From NCBI GenBank assembly GCA_035525375.1, contig DATLEI010000069.1:1-34436 (forward strand): 34,436 nt of DNA, given 5' to 3'. This document shows positions 1 through 6,223 of the stretch, in pieces; the first letter of the stretch is position 1; each line of letters starts with the position of its first letter. The position numbers and the translations under genes are program-made. This DNA is from JALZBN01 sp035525375. Its GTDB lineage: Bacteria; Actinomycetota; Acidimicrobiia; Acidimicrobiales; AC-14. The notes beneath the pieces were generated by a model. It was not told the DNA's origin and ran no database searches. It saw only the letters and a list, made by a program, of their open reading frames with translations.

Positions 1-335
1 GCCCAGGCTTCTATCTCCACCAGGGCGTCGAGGGGCAGGGCGGCGACGGCCACCGCCGAGCGCGCCGGGCGGTGTTCGCCGAAGGCGACGACGTAGGCCT
101 CGTTCATGGCCGGGTAGTCGCTTATATGCCGGAGGAACACAGTCGTCTTCACCACGTCGGTGAGCGAGGCACCCTCGGCGGCCAGGAGGTCAGCCAGATT
201 CGCTACTGCCTGATGAACCTGTGCCGCAGTTCCGCCGTCGACCAGCGCGCCGTTCAACAGCGCGATCTGGCCCGACACCACCAGCCAGTCACCGGCGCGC
301 ACGAGCGGCGTATAGGGCCCTACCGGCTTGCTCAT
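1..335 (-). CDS. RidA family protein (Rid/YjgF/UK114), C-terminus cut by window
   Basis: The reading frame starts at ATG 335-333 with MSKPVGPYTPLVRAGDWL and runs off the left edge after about 111 codons, close to the usual RidA length of about 125-130. RidA proteins hydrolyse reactive enamine/imine intermediates released by PLP enzymes. The family signature is visible near the end: NEAYVVAF, then the conserved arginine in RPARSAV and the VEIEA strand. It is the last gene of a minus-strand run, only 9 bases after the DUF72 stop codon, so it is probably cotranscribed with it. Family call is firm; the exact Rid subgroup is not determined. Confidence 0.9.
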   Translation of the reverse strand, partial: MSKPVGPYTPLVRAGDWLVVSGQIALLNGALVDGGTAAQVHQAVANLADLLAAEGASLTDVVKTTVFLRHISDYPAMNEAYVVAFGEHRPARSAVAVAALPLDALVEIEAW

Positions 336-344
336 TCGGCGAGG

Positions 345-1109
345 CTAGCCAACCCTTGTCTCGGCAGTATCCGGCACCCGGCTCGGTGAGTGTCCGGCGC
401 GCCGGACCGAGCCAGCGAACACGCGAGCGTCACGAACGGCGCAACCCTCGGGGTCGTTGTTGAAGAATGCGTACACGTCGGCGCTGTCGTCCCAAAGGTC
501 AGCGAGACGGTGAGCCCAACTGTCCAGCGCAGCCCGGCTATAACAGGGCCGCGGTGCCGCTCGCCCTTCGTGGAATCGGATGTAGCCCCAGTCGGCCGTG
601 CGGCATACCGGTGTGCGTCGGTGTGGACTGTCGGCCAGGCAGAAAGCAGCGTTCCGTGCGGTCAGGAGTGAGTAGGTCTCGTCGGTGAACCATGAGTCGT
701 GGCGGAATTCGACCGCGACCCGGACGGATGACGGGAACTGGCGAAGGGTCTCGTCGAGCGCACCGATGTCCTGGCGCAGCGTCGGCGGGAGCTGCAGGAG
801 CACGGGTCCAAGTTTGCCGCCGAGCCGACCGGCACGTTCCATGAACCGAGCGACTGGCTCGGACGGGTCCTTGAGCCGCTTGATGTGGGTCAGATACCGA
901 CTGACTTTGACGCCGACGATGAAGTCAGGAGGCGTGCGCGCCGCCCACGCCTCGAACGTCGATGTCTCCGGAAGCCTGTAGAAGGCGTTGTTCACCTCGA
1001 CGATCTGAAAGCGCGCCGCGTAGTGCTCGAGCCAAGCCTTCTGAGCCAGCTTCTCGGGATAGAACCGGCCCCGCCACGACTTGTACTGCCAGCCGGATGT
1101 CCCGATCAG
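345..1109 (-). CDS. DUF72 (YecE-like) protein with probable CTG start
   Basis: DUF72 proteins adopt a TIM-barrel-like fold of unknown enzymatic role. The N-terminal family block IGTSGWQYKSWRGRFYP lies upstream of the first ATG (at 995), followed by VEVNNAFYRLPE, so the ATG truncates the protein. No ATG, GTG or TTG exists in frame upstream of that block. The only sensible initiator is CTG at 1109-1107, which overlaps the TGA of the preceding stress-protein gene as CTGA, the same geometry as the ATGA and GTGA overlaps elsewhere in the window. This gives 254 aa, a normal family length. Conserved EFRHDSW and YAFFNNDPEG motifs are present. The function is unassigned. Confidence 0.82.
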   Translation of the reverse strand: MIGTSGWQYKSWRGRFYPEKLAQKAWLEHYAARFQIVEVNNAFYRLPETSTFEAWAARTPPDFIVGVKVSRYLTHIKRLKDPSEPVARFMERAGRLGGKLGPVLLQLPPTLRQDIGALDETLRQFPSSVRVAVEFRHDSWFTDETYSLLTARNAAFCLADSPHRRTPVCRTADWGYIRFHEGRAAPRPCYSRAALDSWAHRLADLWDDSADVYAFFNNDPEGCAVRDARVFAGSVRRAGHSPSRVPDTAETRVG

Positions 1110-1666
1110 GACGACGGTGCTTGCTCCGCTGGACGGCCTTGCGAATCGAGGCGCTGCACGTTCTCGGCGCCCTCCTTCTCGAAGATCTCGGCGGCGCGGT
1201 CGGACTCATCCTCCTCACTGGAGTGGACGGCCACGAGCACGCGTCCTTCCTTGACCGAGTCTCCATAGGTCAATTCCCAGTCTTCGTTGAGCGGCAAGGC
1301 GGAGATGCCACCAACCATCCCGCCGACGGTGCTGCCCGCGAGAGCGCCACCAGCGGCCGCGGCCCAGATGCCGACGCCGACCACGGGTCCGATGCCGGGG
1401 ATGAGAAATGCGGCCGCGCCCGCGATCGCACTCCCGACGGCACCTCCGACGGCCGCCCCGCCCGCTGTCTTCTTGCCGATGTCACCAACTACTTCGAAGT
1501 CGCGCGCCCGGGTGTCGCGGGTCACAGCAGCCTCCTCGGCTTGGCGGCCGAGGAGGGAGATGTTGTTGGCATCGACGCCACCCTGGCTCAGTTCCTCTAT
1601 CGCACTGCGCGCCGTCTCCATGTCGGAGAAGGTCGCCACGACGTTGTGTTCCCGAAGTCTTCCCAT
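1106..1666 (-). CDS. General stress protein 17M-like protein with glycine-zipper membrane segment
   Basis: The protein is 186 aa from ATG 1666. The N-terminal part (VVATFSDMETARSAIEELSQ) resembles the short alpha/beta domain of general stress protein 17M/YflT. The middle is a long Gly/Ala-rich hydrophobic stretch (about residues 65-130) with repeated GGxxxG spacing, a glycine-zipper likely to sit in the membrane. The C-terminal part (RVLVAVHSSEEDESDRAAEIFEKEGAENVQ) looks like a second copy of the small domain. A longer in-frame start at 1744 is rejected because it would run through the promoter. A GTTT-N16-GGGTAA promoter lies directly upstream, fitting a stress-sigma regulon. It is the first gene of a run ending with DUF72 and ridA. 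Confidence 0.78.
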   Translation of the reverse strand: MGRLREHNVVATFSDMETARSAIEELSQGGVDANNISLLGRQAEEAAVTRDTRARDFEVVGDIGKKTAGGAAVGGAVGSAIAGAAAFLIPGIGPVVGVGIWAAAAGGALAGSTVGGMVGGISALPLNEDWELTYGDSVKEGRVLVAVHSSEEDESDRAAEIFEKEGAENVQRLDSQGRPAEQAPSS

Positions 1667-1676
1667 AAGGGCGCGC

Positions 1677-1702
1677 TTACCCCCGTGAGCAACCGGGGAA
1701 AC
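1677..1702 (-). promoter_or_regulatory. Stress-sigma (SigB/SigF-like) promoter of the general stress gene
   Basis: On the minus strand GTTT (1702-1699) is followed by 16 bases and GGGTAA (1682-1677), matching the actinobacterial SigF/SigB pattern GTTT-N14-16-GGGTA. The ATG lies 10 bases downstream of the -10 box. Read from sequence; sigma identity is inference. Confidence 0.6.
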
Positions 1703-1703
1703 C

Positions 1704-1729
1704 GGTTGAGGGCGCAACGCCGCGGGTAC
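1704..1729 (+). promoter_or_regulatory. Stress-sigma-like promoter of csbD
   Basis: GGTT (1704-1707) is followed by 16 bases and GGGTAC (1724-1729). The -35 box sits two bases from that of the divergent stress promoter, around a central ACCGGT palindrome. The predicted start of transcription is near 1736, leaving a leader of about 30 bases that contains AAGGAG. Confidence 0.55.
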
Positions 1730-1765
1730 GAGATGGACGTCCACTTACGAACGAAGGAGTTCTCG

Positions 1766-1975
1766 ATGGGTGCATTCGAAGAGGCCAAGGGCAAGCTGAA
1801 GCAGGCAGCCGGCGACATCGCTGACAACCCCGACCTGCGCCGGGAGGGCGAGGCCCAGGAGAAGAAGGGTGAGGCCGAGCGGGAGGCGACACAAGCCCGC
1901 GCCGAGGCCAAGGCCCACGAGGTGAAGGCTGACGCCCACGAGGTCGAGCAGGAGGCAGCCGAGAAGGCCAAGTGA
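1766..1975 (+). CDS. csbD: CsbD-like stress protein
   Basis: This is a 69-aa protein beginning MGAFEEAKGKLKQAAGDIAD, the characteristic CsbD-family start, followed by NPDLRREGEAQ and a highly charged Ala/Glu/Lys-rich helical tail. CsbD proteins are small, hydrophilic, general-stress-induced proteins of unknown mechanism. ATG 1766 is chosen because AAGGAG (1754-1759) lies 6 bases upstream and the family start matches; a much longer in-frame extension upstream is a shadow of the opposite-strand genes. The stress-type promoter upstream and the divergent stress-protein gene support a role in the general stress response. Confidence 0.88.
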   Translation: MGAFEEAKGKLKQAAGDIADNPDLRREGEAQEKKGEAEREATQARAEAKAHEVKADAHEVEQEAAEKAK

Positions 1976-2101
1976 CACCCGACTCGGCCTGAGCGGGCGT
2001 ACGATCGCCGCATCGACGACAAGTCCAGTTCCGACGTCTTCGGCGCCGCGTCTCTCTCCGAGCTCGTTGCCGGATTCGAGGCGGCTGGGTTCCGCGGCCA
2101 G

Positions 2102-2335
2102 ATGGCCGCGCGACCCGGCGGTCGCCTCGTGTGCTTCGTGTGCCATCGAGAGTTCGACGCCGGTGAGGCCGAACTTGTCGCGATGCGCCGCACCGAGGGC
2201 GCGTCCGACCCCGGCGACATGGTCGCCGTCGTTGCGATCAAGTGCCCGCATTGCGGGACAAAGGCAACCGCGGTGCTCGGGTTTGGACCGGAGTCCGATG
2301 AGGACGACGCCGAGGTGCTGCGCCGCCTCAGCTAG
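2102..2335 (+). CDS. Small CxxC-CxxC zinc-ribbon protein, true start uncertain
   Basis: From ATG 2102 this gives 77 aa with two Cys pairs, CFVC and CPHC, separated by about 40 residues, a likely zinc-ribbon. The tail GFGPESDEDDAEVLRRLS is acidic. The frame is open and looks coding upstream of the ATG (SLSELVAGFEAAGFRG) back to the csbD stop codon, but contains no ATG, GTG or TTG there, so the protein may be longer with an unusual initiator. A TACGAT -10-like box at 2000-2005 lies 6 bases before an in-frame ATC (2012). Function unknown; proteins of this shape occur in actinobacteria. Its 3' end overlaps the convergent sdhD by 4 bases. Confidence 0.65.
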   Translation: MAARPGGRLVCFVCHREFDAGEAELVAMRRTEGASDPGDMVAVVAIKCPHCGTKATAVLGFGPESDEDDAEVLRRLS

Positions 2336-2706
2336 AACGTCAGGATCGTCAGGGTTCCGGCGCCGAACAGCAGGCAACTCGCGCCGGCGACCGCTGCGAA
2401 GGTGATCCGGCGCGCCTTGGGATTGCGGACGTAGTCGTCGACGATCCAGCGCACCCCGTTGAGCCCGTGCAGCAACGCCAGCGCCAGGAGCGCCCAGTCA
2501 AAGACGCGCCAGAGGGGGTCGTTCCAACGCTGGGCAACGAAGGCGTAGTTCGTATCGACGACGTCATTGGTGATGTGTGTGATCGCAAAGTGCAGGAGGG
2601 CCAAGACGACGAGGGCGACCCCAGACAGCCGCATGAAGAGCCATGACTGGGCCTCGAAGCTACGTCGCCCTTGCTGGCGGTCGGTGTTCGCCCGAATCGA
2701 TCCCAT
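2332..2706 (-). CDS. sdhD: Succinate dehydrogenase membrane anchor subunit SdhD
   Basis: The protein is 124 aa with three hydrophobic helices. It carries the SdhD pattern SWLFMRLSGVALVVLALLHF in helix 1 with a candidate heme-ligand histidine, and LLHGLNGVRWIVDDYV after helix 2. It anchors the flavoprotein and iron-sulfur subunits and contributes the heme b and (mena)quinone sites. ATG 2706-2704 is chosen because it shares a base with the sdhC stop (TGATG). A start 12 codons upstream would lie inside sdhC. No sdhA or sdhB follows: the next gene is convergent and overlaps by 4 bases, so the catalytic subunits must be encoded elsewhere. Confidence 0.88.
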   Translation of the reverse strand: MGSIRANTDRQQGRRSFEAQSWLFMRLSGVALVVLALLHFAITHITNDVVDTNYAFVAQRWNDPLWRVFDWALLALALLHGLNGVRWIVDDYVRNPKARRITFAAVAGASCLLFGAGTLTILTF

Positions 2707-3077
2707 CAGTGGCCGAAGAAGAAGGGATGCATGATCACCCATCCGGCGGGGATGCCGACGACGACGGTGACGGCCAGCACTGCCGTGAACAGACCTCGTT
2801 CAATGCGCGCCGCGCTCGGCAAGAAGTCGATGGCAACGATCCGCAGACCGTTGAGAGCGTGGAACAGCAGCGCGAACAGGAGCCCTACTTCGAAGGCTCG
2901 CATCACCACGTTGCCGTAGGCCGCGTGCACGTCGTTGTAGAGGTCGGGCCACCGTACAAGCGACACGTCGACTATGTGCAGAAGCAGGAACAAGAACACG
3001 AGCACGCCGGTCACCCGGTGGCCGAGAAAGGCCCACTGGCCCGTCTTGCCGCGGTAGCGCGTTGAAGGAGGACTCAC
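2706..3077 (-). CDS. sdhC: Succinate dehydrogenase cytochrome b subunit SdhC
   Basis: The protein is 123 aa with three transmembrane helices and typical actinobacterial SdhC motifs: TGQWAFLGHRVTGVLVF, LLLHIVDVSLVR and FHALNGLRIVAIDF. It forms the membrane part of complex II with SdhD and takes electrons to menaquinone. Translation starts at GTG 3077-3075, overlapping the TGA of a short upstream ORF (GTGA). Two small RNA hairpins lie 7-39 bases upstream of the start. It is the fourth gene of a chain starting with serS. Confidence 0.9.
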   Translation of the reverse strand: MSPPSTRYRGKTGQWAFLGHRVTGVLVFLFLLLHIVDVSLVRWPDLYNDVHAAYGNVVMRAFEVGLLFALLFHALNGLRIVAIDFLPSAARIERGLFTAVLAVTVVVGIPAGWVIMHPFFFGH

Positions 3078-3154
3078 CGGGTTGCTCCCTTCGGGAGCTG
3101 CCCCGCCGAGCGGGACACTGTGCTGCTTGACTCGCTCGCCTTCGGCTTACTCAT
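3074..3154 (-). CDS. 26-aa leader-like peptide upstream of sdhC (RSAG peptide copy A)
   Basis: This ATG-initiated ORF starts MSKPKASESSST, continues with RSAG and PK, and ends at a TGA overlapping the sdhC GTG. Its own ATG overlaps the TGA of the preceding small membrane-protein gene (ATGA). A second copy with the same layout lies before menD (33036-32959); the shared pattern is MS, ASES, ST, RSAG, PK. The identical placement against the next start codon in two unrelated loci argues for a functional module. Whether the peptide, the act of translation, or the RNA structure inside it matters cannot be told from two copies. I do not recognise a named family. Confidence 0.55.
   Translation of the reverse strand: MSKPKASESSSTVSRSAGQLPKGATR
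3084..3116 (-). ncRNA. Tandem-hairpin RNA element before sdhC (copy A)
   Basis: On the minus strand GTCCCGC-TCG-GCGGGGC (3116-3100, 7-bp stem with one G-U pair) is followed after one base by GCTCCC-GAA-GGGAGC (3098-3084, perfect 6-bp stem). The start codon of sdhC lies 12 bases after the GAA loop. The AAGGGAG part of the second stem is Shine-Dalgarno-like, so folding could mask it. The copy before menD keeps both hairpins with compensatory changes. Confidence 0.5.
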
Positions 3155-3285
3155 CGGTCCCTTCGCCTACGTGGGTACCAGCGGTCGCCCCACATGGTCG
3201 AGGAGACGACATAGGCAGTGAACCCGACGATCGCAGTGGCGACGACGGTAAGCGCGACGACGAACACCGTTTGCGCGCCGGTCAC
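3151..3285 (-). CDS. 44-aa single-span membrane protein coupled to serS
   Basis: The protein starts at GTG 3285-3283, overlapping the serS stop as GTGA. It starts VTGAQTVFVVALTVVATAIV, a single hydrophobic helix (about residues 5-27), followed by SSTMWGDRWYPRRRRDR, a strongly basic tail that should lie in the cytoplasm. Its stop codon overlaps the next ORF's ATG (ATGA). The tight overlaps on both sides and the plausible membrane topology support a real gene. Function is unknown; position suggests either a small accessory of the SDH membrane domain or simple operon linkage. Confidence 0.65.
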   Translation of the reverse strand: MTGAQTVFVVALTVVATAIVGFTAYVVSSTMWGDRWYPRRRRDR

Positions 3286-4565
3286 GCGCCGATGACCTTT
3301 CGGCCGCGCATGTAGGGCCACAGAACCTCTGGAAGAGCGACAGATCCGTCGGGCTGACGTCCGGCCTCGACGACAGCCGCCCAGACGCGCGGTACGGCCA
3401 GGGCCGATCCGTTCAGGGTGTGCACGTGAAGGGTGCCGCCACCCTCCGCCGGCCGGTAACGCACGTTGGCGCGCCGCGCTTGGTAGTCGCCGAACCACGA
3501 CACCGACGACGCCTCAAGCCACATATCGCAACCGGGCGCGTAGACCTCGAGGTCGAAGGTGCGCCGCGCTGACGCGCCGAGGTCACCCGCGCAAAGGTCG
3601 AGCACGCGGTAGCCGAGCCCCAGCGCGGCCAATGTCGATTCGGCGCGGCTCAACAGCTCCTGGTGCACTTTCGCGGCTTGGGCTTCGGTGGCATAGGCGA
3701 GGATCTCGACCTTGTCGAACTCGTGCACGCGCAGCAGGCCCCGGGTGTCGCGGCCGGCCGCGCCGGCCTCGCGCCGGAAGCAGCTCGTATGCGCCATCAT
3801 CCGACGCGGTAGGTCGATCTCGGTGAGCAGCTCGTCGCGCCCCAGAGACGTGAGCGGCACCTCCGCAGTCGGGATGGCCCATAGGTCGTCTCGCTCGACG
3901 TGGTAGGCCTCGTCCTCGAACTTCGGGAGATGGCCCGTGGACACCATCGTGTCAGTGCGCACGAGCGTGGGAGGCCGAATCTCCTCGAAGGCGTCCGCGT
4001 TGCGGTCCAGAGCGAGTTGGCATAAGGCCCGCACCAGCGTGGCACCAGCACCGCGGAACAGCGGGAACATCGACCCCGACAGCTTGGCCCCCCGTTCCAG
4101 GTCGAGGATCCCAAGCTGTTGTCCGATCTCCCAATGGGGAACCCGCTGGTGGTCGCCGTAACCGGCGGGGTCGGCACCTTCGGTGCGGAGAAGAACGTTG
4201 TCCGCCTCCGACGCGCCGTCGGGGCAGTCGTCTGCCGGTAGGTTCGGCGTACGGAGGAGGATGGCCCGGAGTTCGTCTCCCACCGCGTCGGTTTCGGCCG
4301 ACATCGCCCGCTCGTCGTCGCCGACCGCTCGGCTCTCGAGCGCCTTCGCCTCCGCGGTGGCGGTGTCGCCCGAACGCCGCGCCGCCCCCACCTCGGCCGA
4401 GAGTGCCTTGACTGCCGCCCGCAATTCGTCGGCGCGGCTGGCGAGGGTGCGCTGTCGCTCCGCGAGCGCCGCCGCCTTGTCGATCTCGTCACCGTCGACC
4501 CCTCGCCGGGCCAAACCAGCCTTCACTGCATCGAGGTCGTTTCGGAGGCGCCTGGGGTCGAGCAT
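3282..4565 (-). CDS. serS: Seryl-tRNA synthetase
   Basis: The protein is 427 aa, the normal bacterial length. The N-terminal MLDPRRLRNDLDAVKAGLARR opens the two-helix coiled-coil arm (about residues 1-105) that binds the long variable arm of tRNA-Ser. The class II catalytic core follows, with TAEVPLTSL, motif 2 SCFRREAGAAGRDTRGLLR and motif 3 region VSWFGDYQARR. It charges tRNA-Ser with serine using ATP. ATG 4565 is chosen by the family start. A TACCGT box lies 7 bases upstream, predicting a leaderless mRNA. It heads a run that continues into sdhC and sdhD through overlapping stop/start codons. Confidence 0.96.
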   Translation of the reverse strand: MLDPRRLRNDLDAVKAGLARRGVDGDEIDKAAALAERQRTLASRADELRAAVKALSAEVGAARRSGDTATAEAKALESRAVGDDERAMSAETDAVGDELRAILLRTPNLPADDCPDGASEADNVLLRTEGADPAGYGDHQRVPHWEIGQQLGILDLERGAKLSGSMFPLFRGAGATLVRALCQLALDRNADAFEEIRPPTLVRTDTMVSTGHLPKFEDEAYHVERDDLWAIPTAEVPLTSLGRDELLTEIDLPRRMMAHTSCFRREAGAAGRDTRGLLRVHEFDKVEILAYATEAQAAKVHQELLSRAESTLAALGLGYRVLDLCAGDLGASARRTFDLEVYAPGCDMWLEASSVSWFGDYQARRANVRYRPAEGGGTLHVHTLNGSALAVPRVWAAVVEAGRQPDGSVALPEVLWPYMRGRKVIGA

Positions 4566-4572
4566 GGCAGGC

Positions 4573-4582
4573 ACGGTACTTT
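4573..4582. promoter_or_regulatory. Bidirectional promoter with overlapping -10 boxes (serS / ABC exporter)
   Basis: The minus-strand -10 TACCGT (4578-4573) ends 7 bases before the serS ATG. The plus-strand -10 TACTTT (4577-4582) ends 7 bases before GTG 4590. The two boxes share the TA at 4577-4578. Both placements predict transcripts beginning at or next to the start codon. Seen in sequence; not experimentally supported. Confidence 0.6.
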
Positions 4583-4589
4583 GCCGGCC

Positions 4590-5495
4590 GTGCCCGCAAT
4601 CGAGATATCCGACCTCGTCGTGCGTTACGGCGCGCTCACGGCGGTGGACGGGCTTAGCTTGACGGCTGATTCTGGCGAGGTGCTCGCCCTTCTCGGGCCC
4701 AACGGCGCGGGCAAGACGACGACGATCGAGACCCTCGAGGGGTACCGCGCACCCACCGACGGTCGGGTGCGTGTTCTCGGCCTCGACCCCATTCCAGATC
4801 ACCGCCGTCTCACGCCCCGGATCGGAGTGATGCTCCAGCGGGGCGGCGTCTATCCCGGGATCAAGCCACCTGAGGTTCTGCGGCTGTTCGCCTCGTTCTA
4901 CGACGAGCCCCTCGACCCCGAGGAGCTTCTCGAAAGAGTCGGACTTGGCGCCGTATCGGGAACTCCTTGGCGGCGATTGTCGGGTGGCGAGCAGCAGCGC
5001 CTTTCGCTGGCACTCGCTCTTGTCGGACGTCCGGAGGTTGTCTTTCTCGATGAACCGACATCGGGGGTTGATGTCGGGGGTCGCCAGGCCGTCCGCAGCA
5101 TTGTGAGGGAGCTGGCTGAGCGGGGGACCTGTGTCCTGGTCGCCACCCATGAACTCGACGAGGCTGAGCGGAGTGCGGATCGTGTCGCAATAGTCGATCA
5201 CGGCCGCCTGCTCGCGAGTGGCACGCCCGCAGAGCTCATGCGCAGCGAGGCCGGTAGTCAGATCTCGTTCGGAGCGCCGGTGGGGATCGATGTCGCTGCC
5301 GTGGCTGCGCACCTAGGTGCACCGGTGGAGACGGTCGCCCCGGGGGAGTACCGGGTAGTTGCGGCGGCGACCCCGGCGACAGTCGCCGCACTCACCGCCT
5401 GGCTGGCCGAGCACGACTTTCCCCTTGCGGATTTGCGGGCCGGACGGCAGAGCCTCGAGGACGTCTTCCTGCGGTTGACCGAGGACACGAAATGA
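4590..5495 (+). CDS. ABC-2 type exporter, ATP-binding subunit
   Basis: The protein is 301 aa from GTG 4590. Walker A is GPNGAGKTTT (about residues 35-44), the ABC signature LSGGEQQR, Walker B VVFLDEPTSGVD, and the H-loop ATHELDEAE. The C-terminal 80 residues form the accessory domain typical of DrrA-like ATPases, ending SLEDVFLRLTED. It should power export by the permease encoded next (ATGA overlap). An in-frame TTG at 4581 is possible, but GTG 4590 fits the -10 spacing of a leaderless mRNA. Substrate is unknown. Related two-gene exporters sit near heme A synthesis genes in other actinobacteria, but ctaA is not adjacent here. Confidence 0.9.
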   Translation: MPAIEISDLVVRYGALTAVDGLSLTADSGEVLALLGPNGAGKTTTIETLEGYRAPTDGRVRVLGLDPIPDHRRLTPRIGVMLQRGGVYPGIKPPEVLRLFASFYDEPLDPEELLERVGLGAVSGTPWRRLSGGEQQRLSLALALVGRPEVVFLDEPTSGVDVGGRQAVRSIVRELAERGTCVLVATHELDEAERSADRVAIVDHGRLLASGTPAELMRSEAGSQISFGAPVGIDVAAVAAHLGAPVETVAPGEYRVVAAATPATVAALTAWLAEHDFPLADLRAGRQSLEDVFLRLTEDTK

Positions 5496-6223
5496 ACGCC
5501 AAGGCGGTTTTTGCTCAGGCGAAGGTCGAGCTGATCCTGACGCTCCGGCGCGGGGAGTCAGTGTTGCTGGCTCTCGGGATTCCCGTGCTGCTACTGGTGT
5601 TCTTCTCGAACGTCGACGTGATCCCGATGGAACACAGCAACAGTGTCGACTTTCTCGCGCCGGGCGTCCTCGCTCTGGCGGTGATGTCCACCGCGATGGT
5701 GGGGCTCGGCATCGCCACCGGCTTTGAACGCCAATACGGAGTACTCAAGCGCTTGGGGTCGACCCCCCTCGGCCGTCCAGCCCTACTTGCGGCCAAGACG
5801 ATCGCCGTGCTCGCAGTTGAGGCCCTCCAGGTGGCCGTGCTGGTTGCCGTCGCGTTAGCGCTGGGCTGGGATCCGCCCGGCACAGCCGTTGGCTCTGCCG
5901 TCGCGGCCATGCTCGTCGCCACCATTGGTTTCGCCGGTCTCGGACTGCTCATGGCCGGCACAATGCGAGGCGAGGCTGTTCTGGCTGCGGCCAACGGGCT
6001 CTACCTCGTTCTCCTGCTGCTCGGCGGAATGGTGGTTCCTCTCGACGAGCTCCCTTCGGGACTTCGGGCCGTGGCCAAGGCACTGCCTGCCGCCGCGTTG
6101 TCGGATGCGCTCCACGGCGCGTTCAGCACCGGCGCGCAGGTGCCGGCGCGTGCGTGGATCGTGCTGCTCATCTGGGCGGCTGTCGCCCCCGTGGTCGCAG
6201 CGATCACGTTCAAGTGGGAGTGA
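5492..6223 (+). CDS. ABC-2 type exporter, permease subunit
   Basis: The protein is 243 aa with six predicted hydrophobic helices, e.g. VLLALGIPVLLLVFFS near residue 24, ALAVMSTAMVGLGIATG near 62, a helix around 100-124, LVATIGFAGLGLLMAG, LYLVLLLLGGMVVPL and a C-terminal helix. The segment GFERQYGVLKRLGSTPLGR is typical of DrrB/ABC-2 permeases. It forms the membrane channel for the ATPase encoded immediately upstream, with which it overlaps by ATGA. Its 3' end overlaps the convergent DM13 lipoprotein gene by 14 bases. Confidence 0.88.
   Translation: MNAKAVFAQAKVELILTLRRGESVLLALGIPVLLLVFFSNVDVIPMEHSNSVDFLAPGVLALAVMSTAMVGLGIATGFERQYGVLKRLGSTPLGRPALLAAKTIAVLAVEALQVAVLVAVALALGWDPPGTAVGSAVAAMLVATIGFAGLGLLMAGTMRGEAVLAAANGLYLVLLLLGGMVVPLDELPSGLRAVAKALPAAALSDALHGAFSTGAQVPARAWIVLLIWAAVAPVVAAITFKWE

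Noticed and set aside
962..1765. Long plus-strand ORF in frame with csbD
   Set aside because: It lies opposite the DUF72 and stress-protein genes and has no family similarity; it is open because of high GC. The ribosome binding site and family start place csbD at 1766.
4566..5312. Upstream extension of serS
   Set aside because: It runs antisense through the ABC ATPase gene, while SerS proteins start at MLDPRRLR and a promoter lies just upstream.
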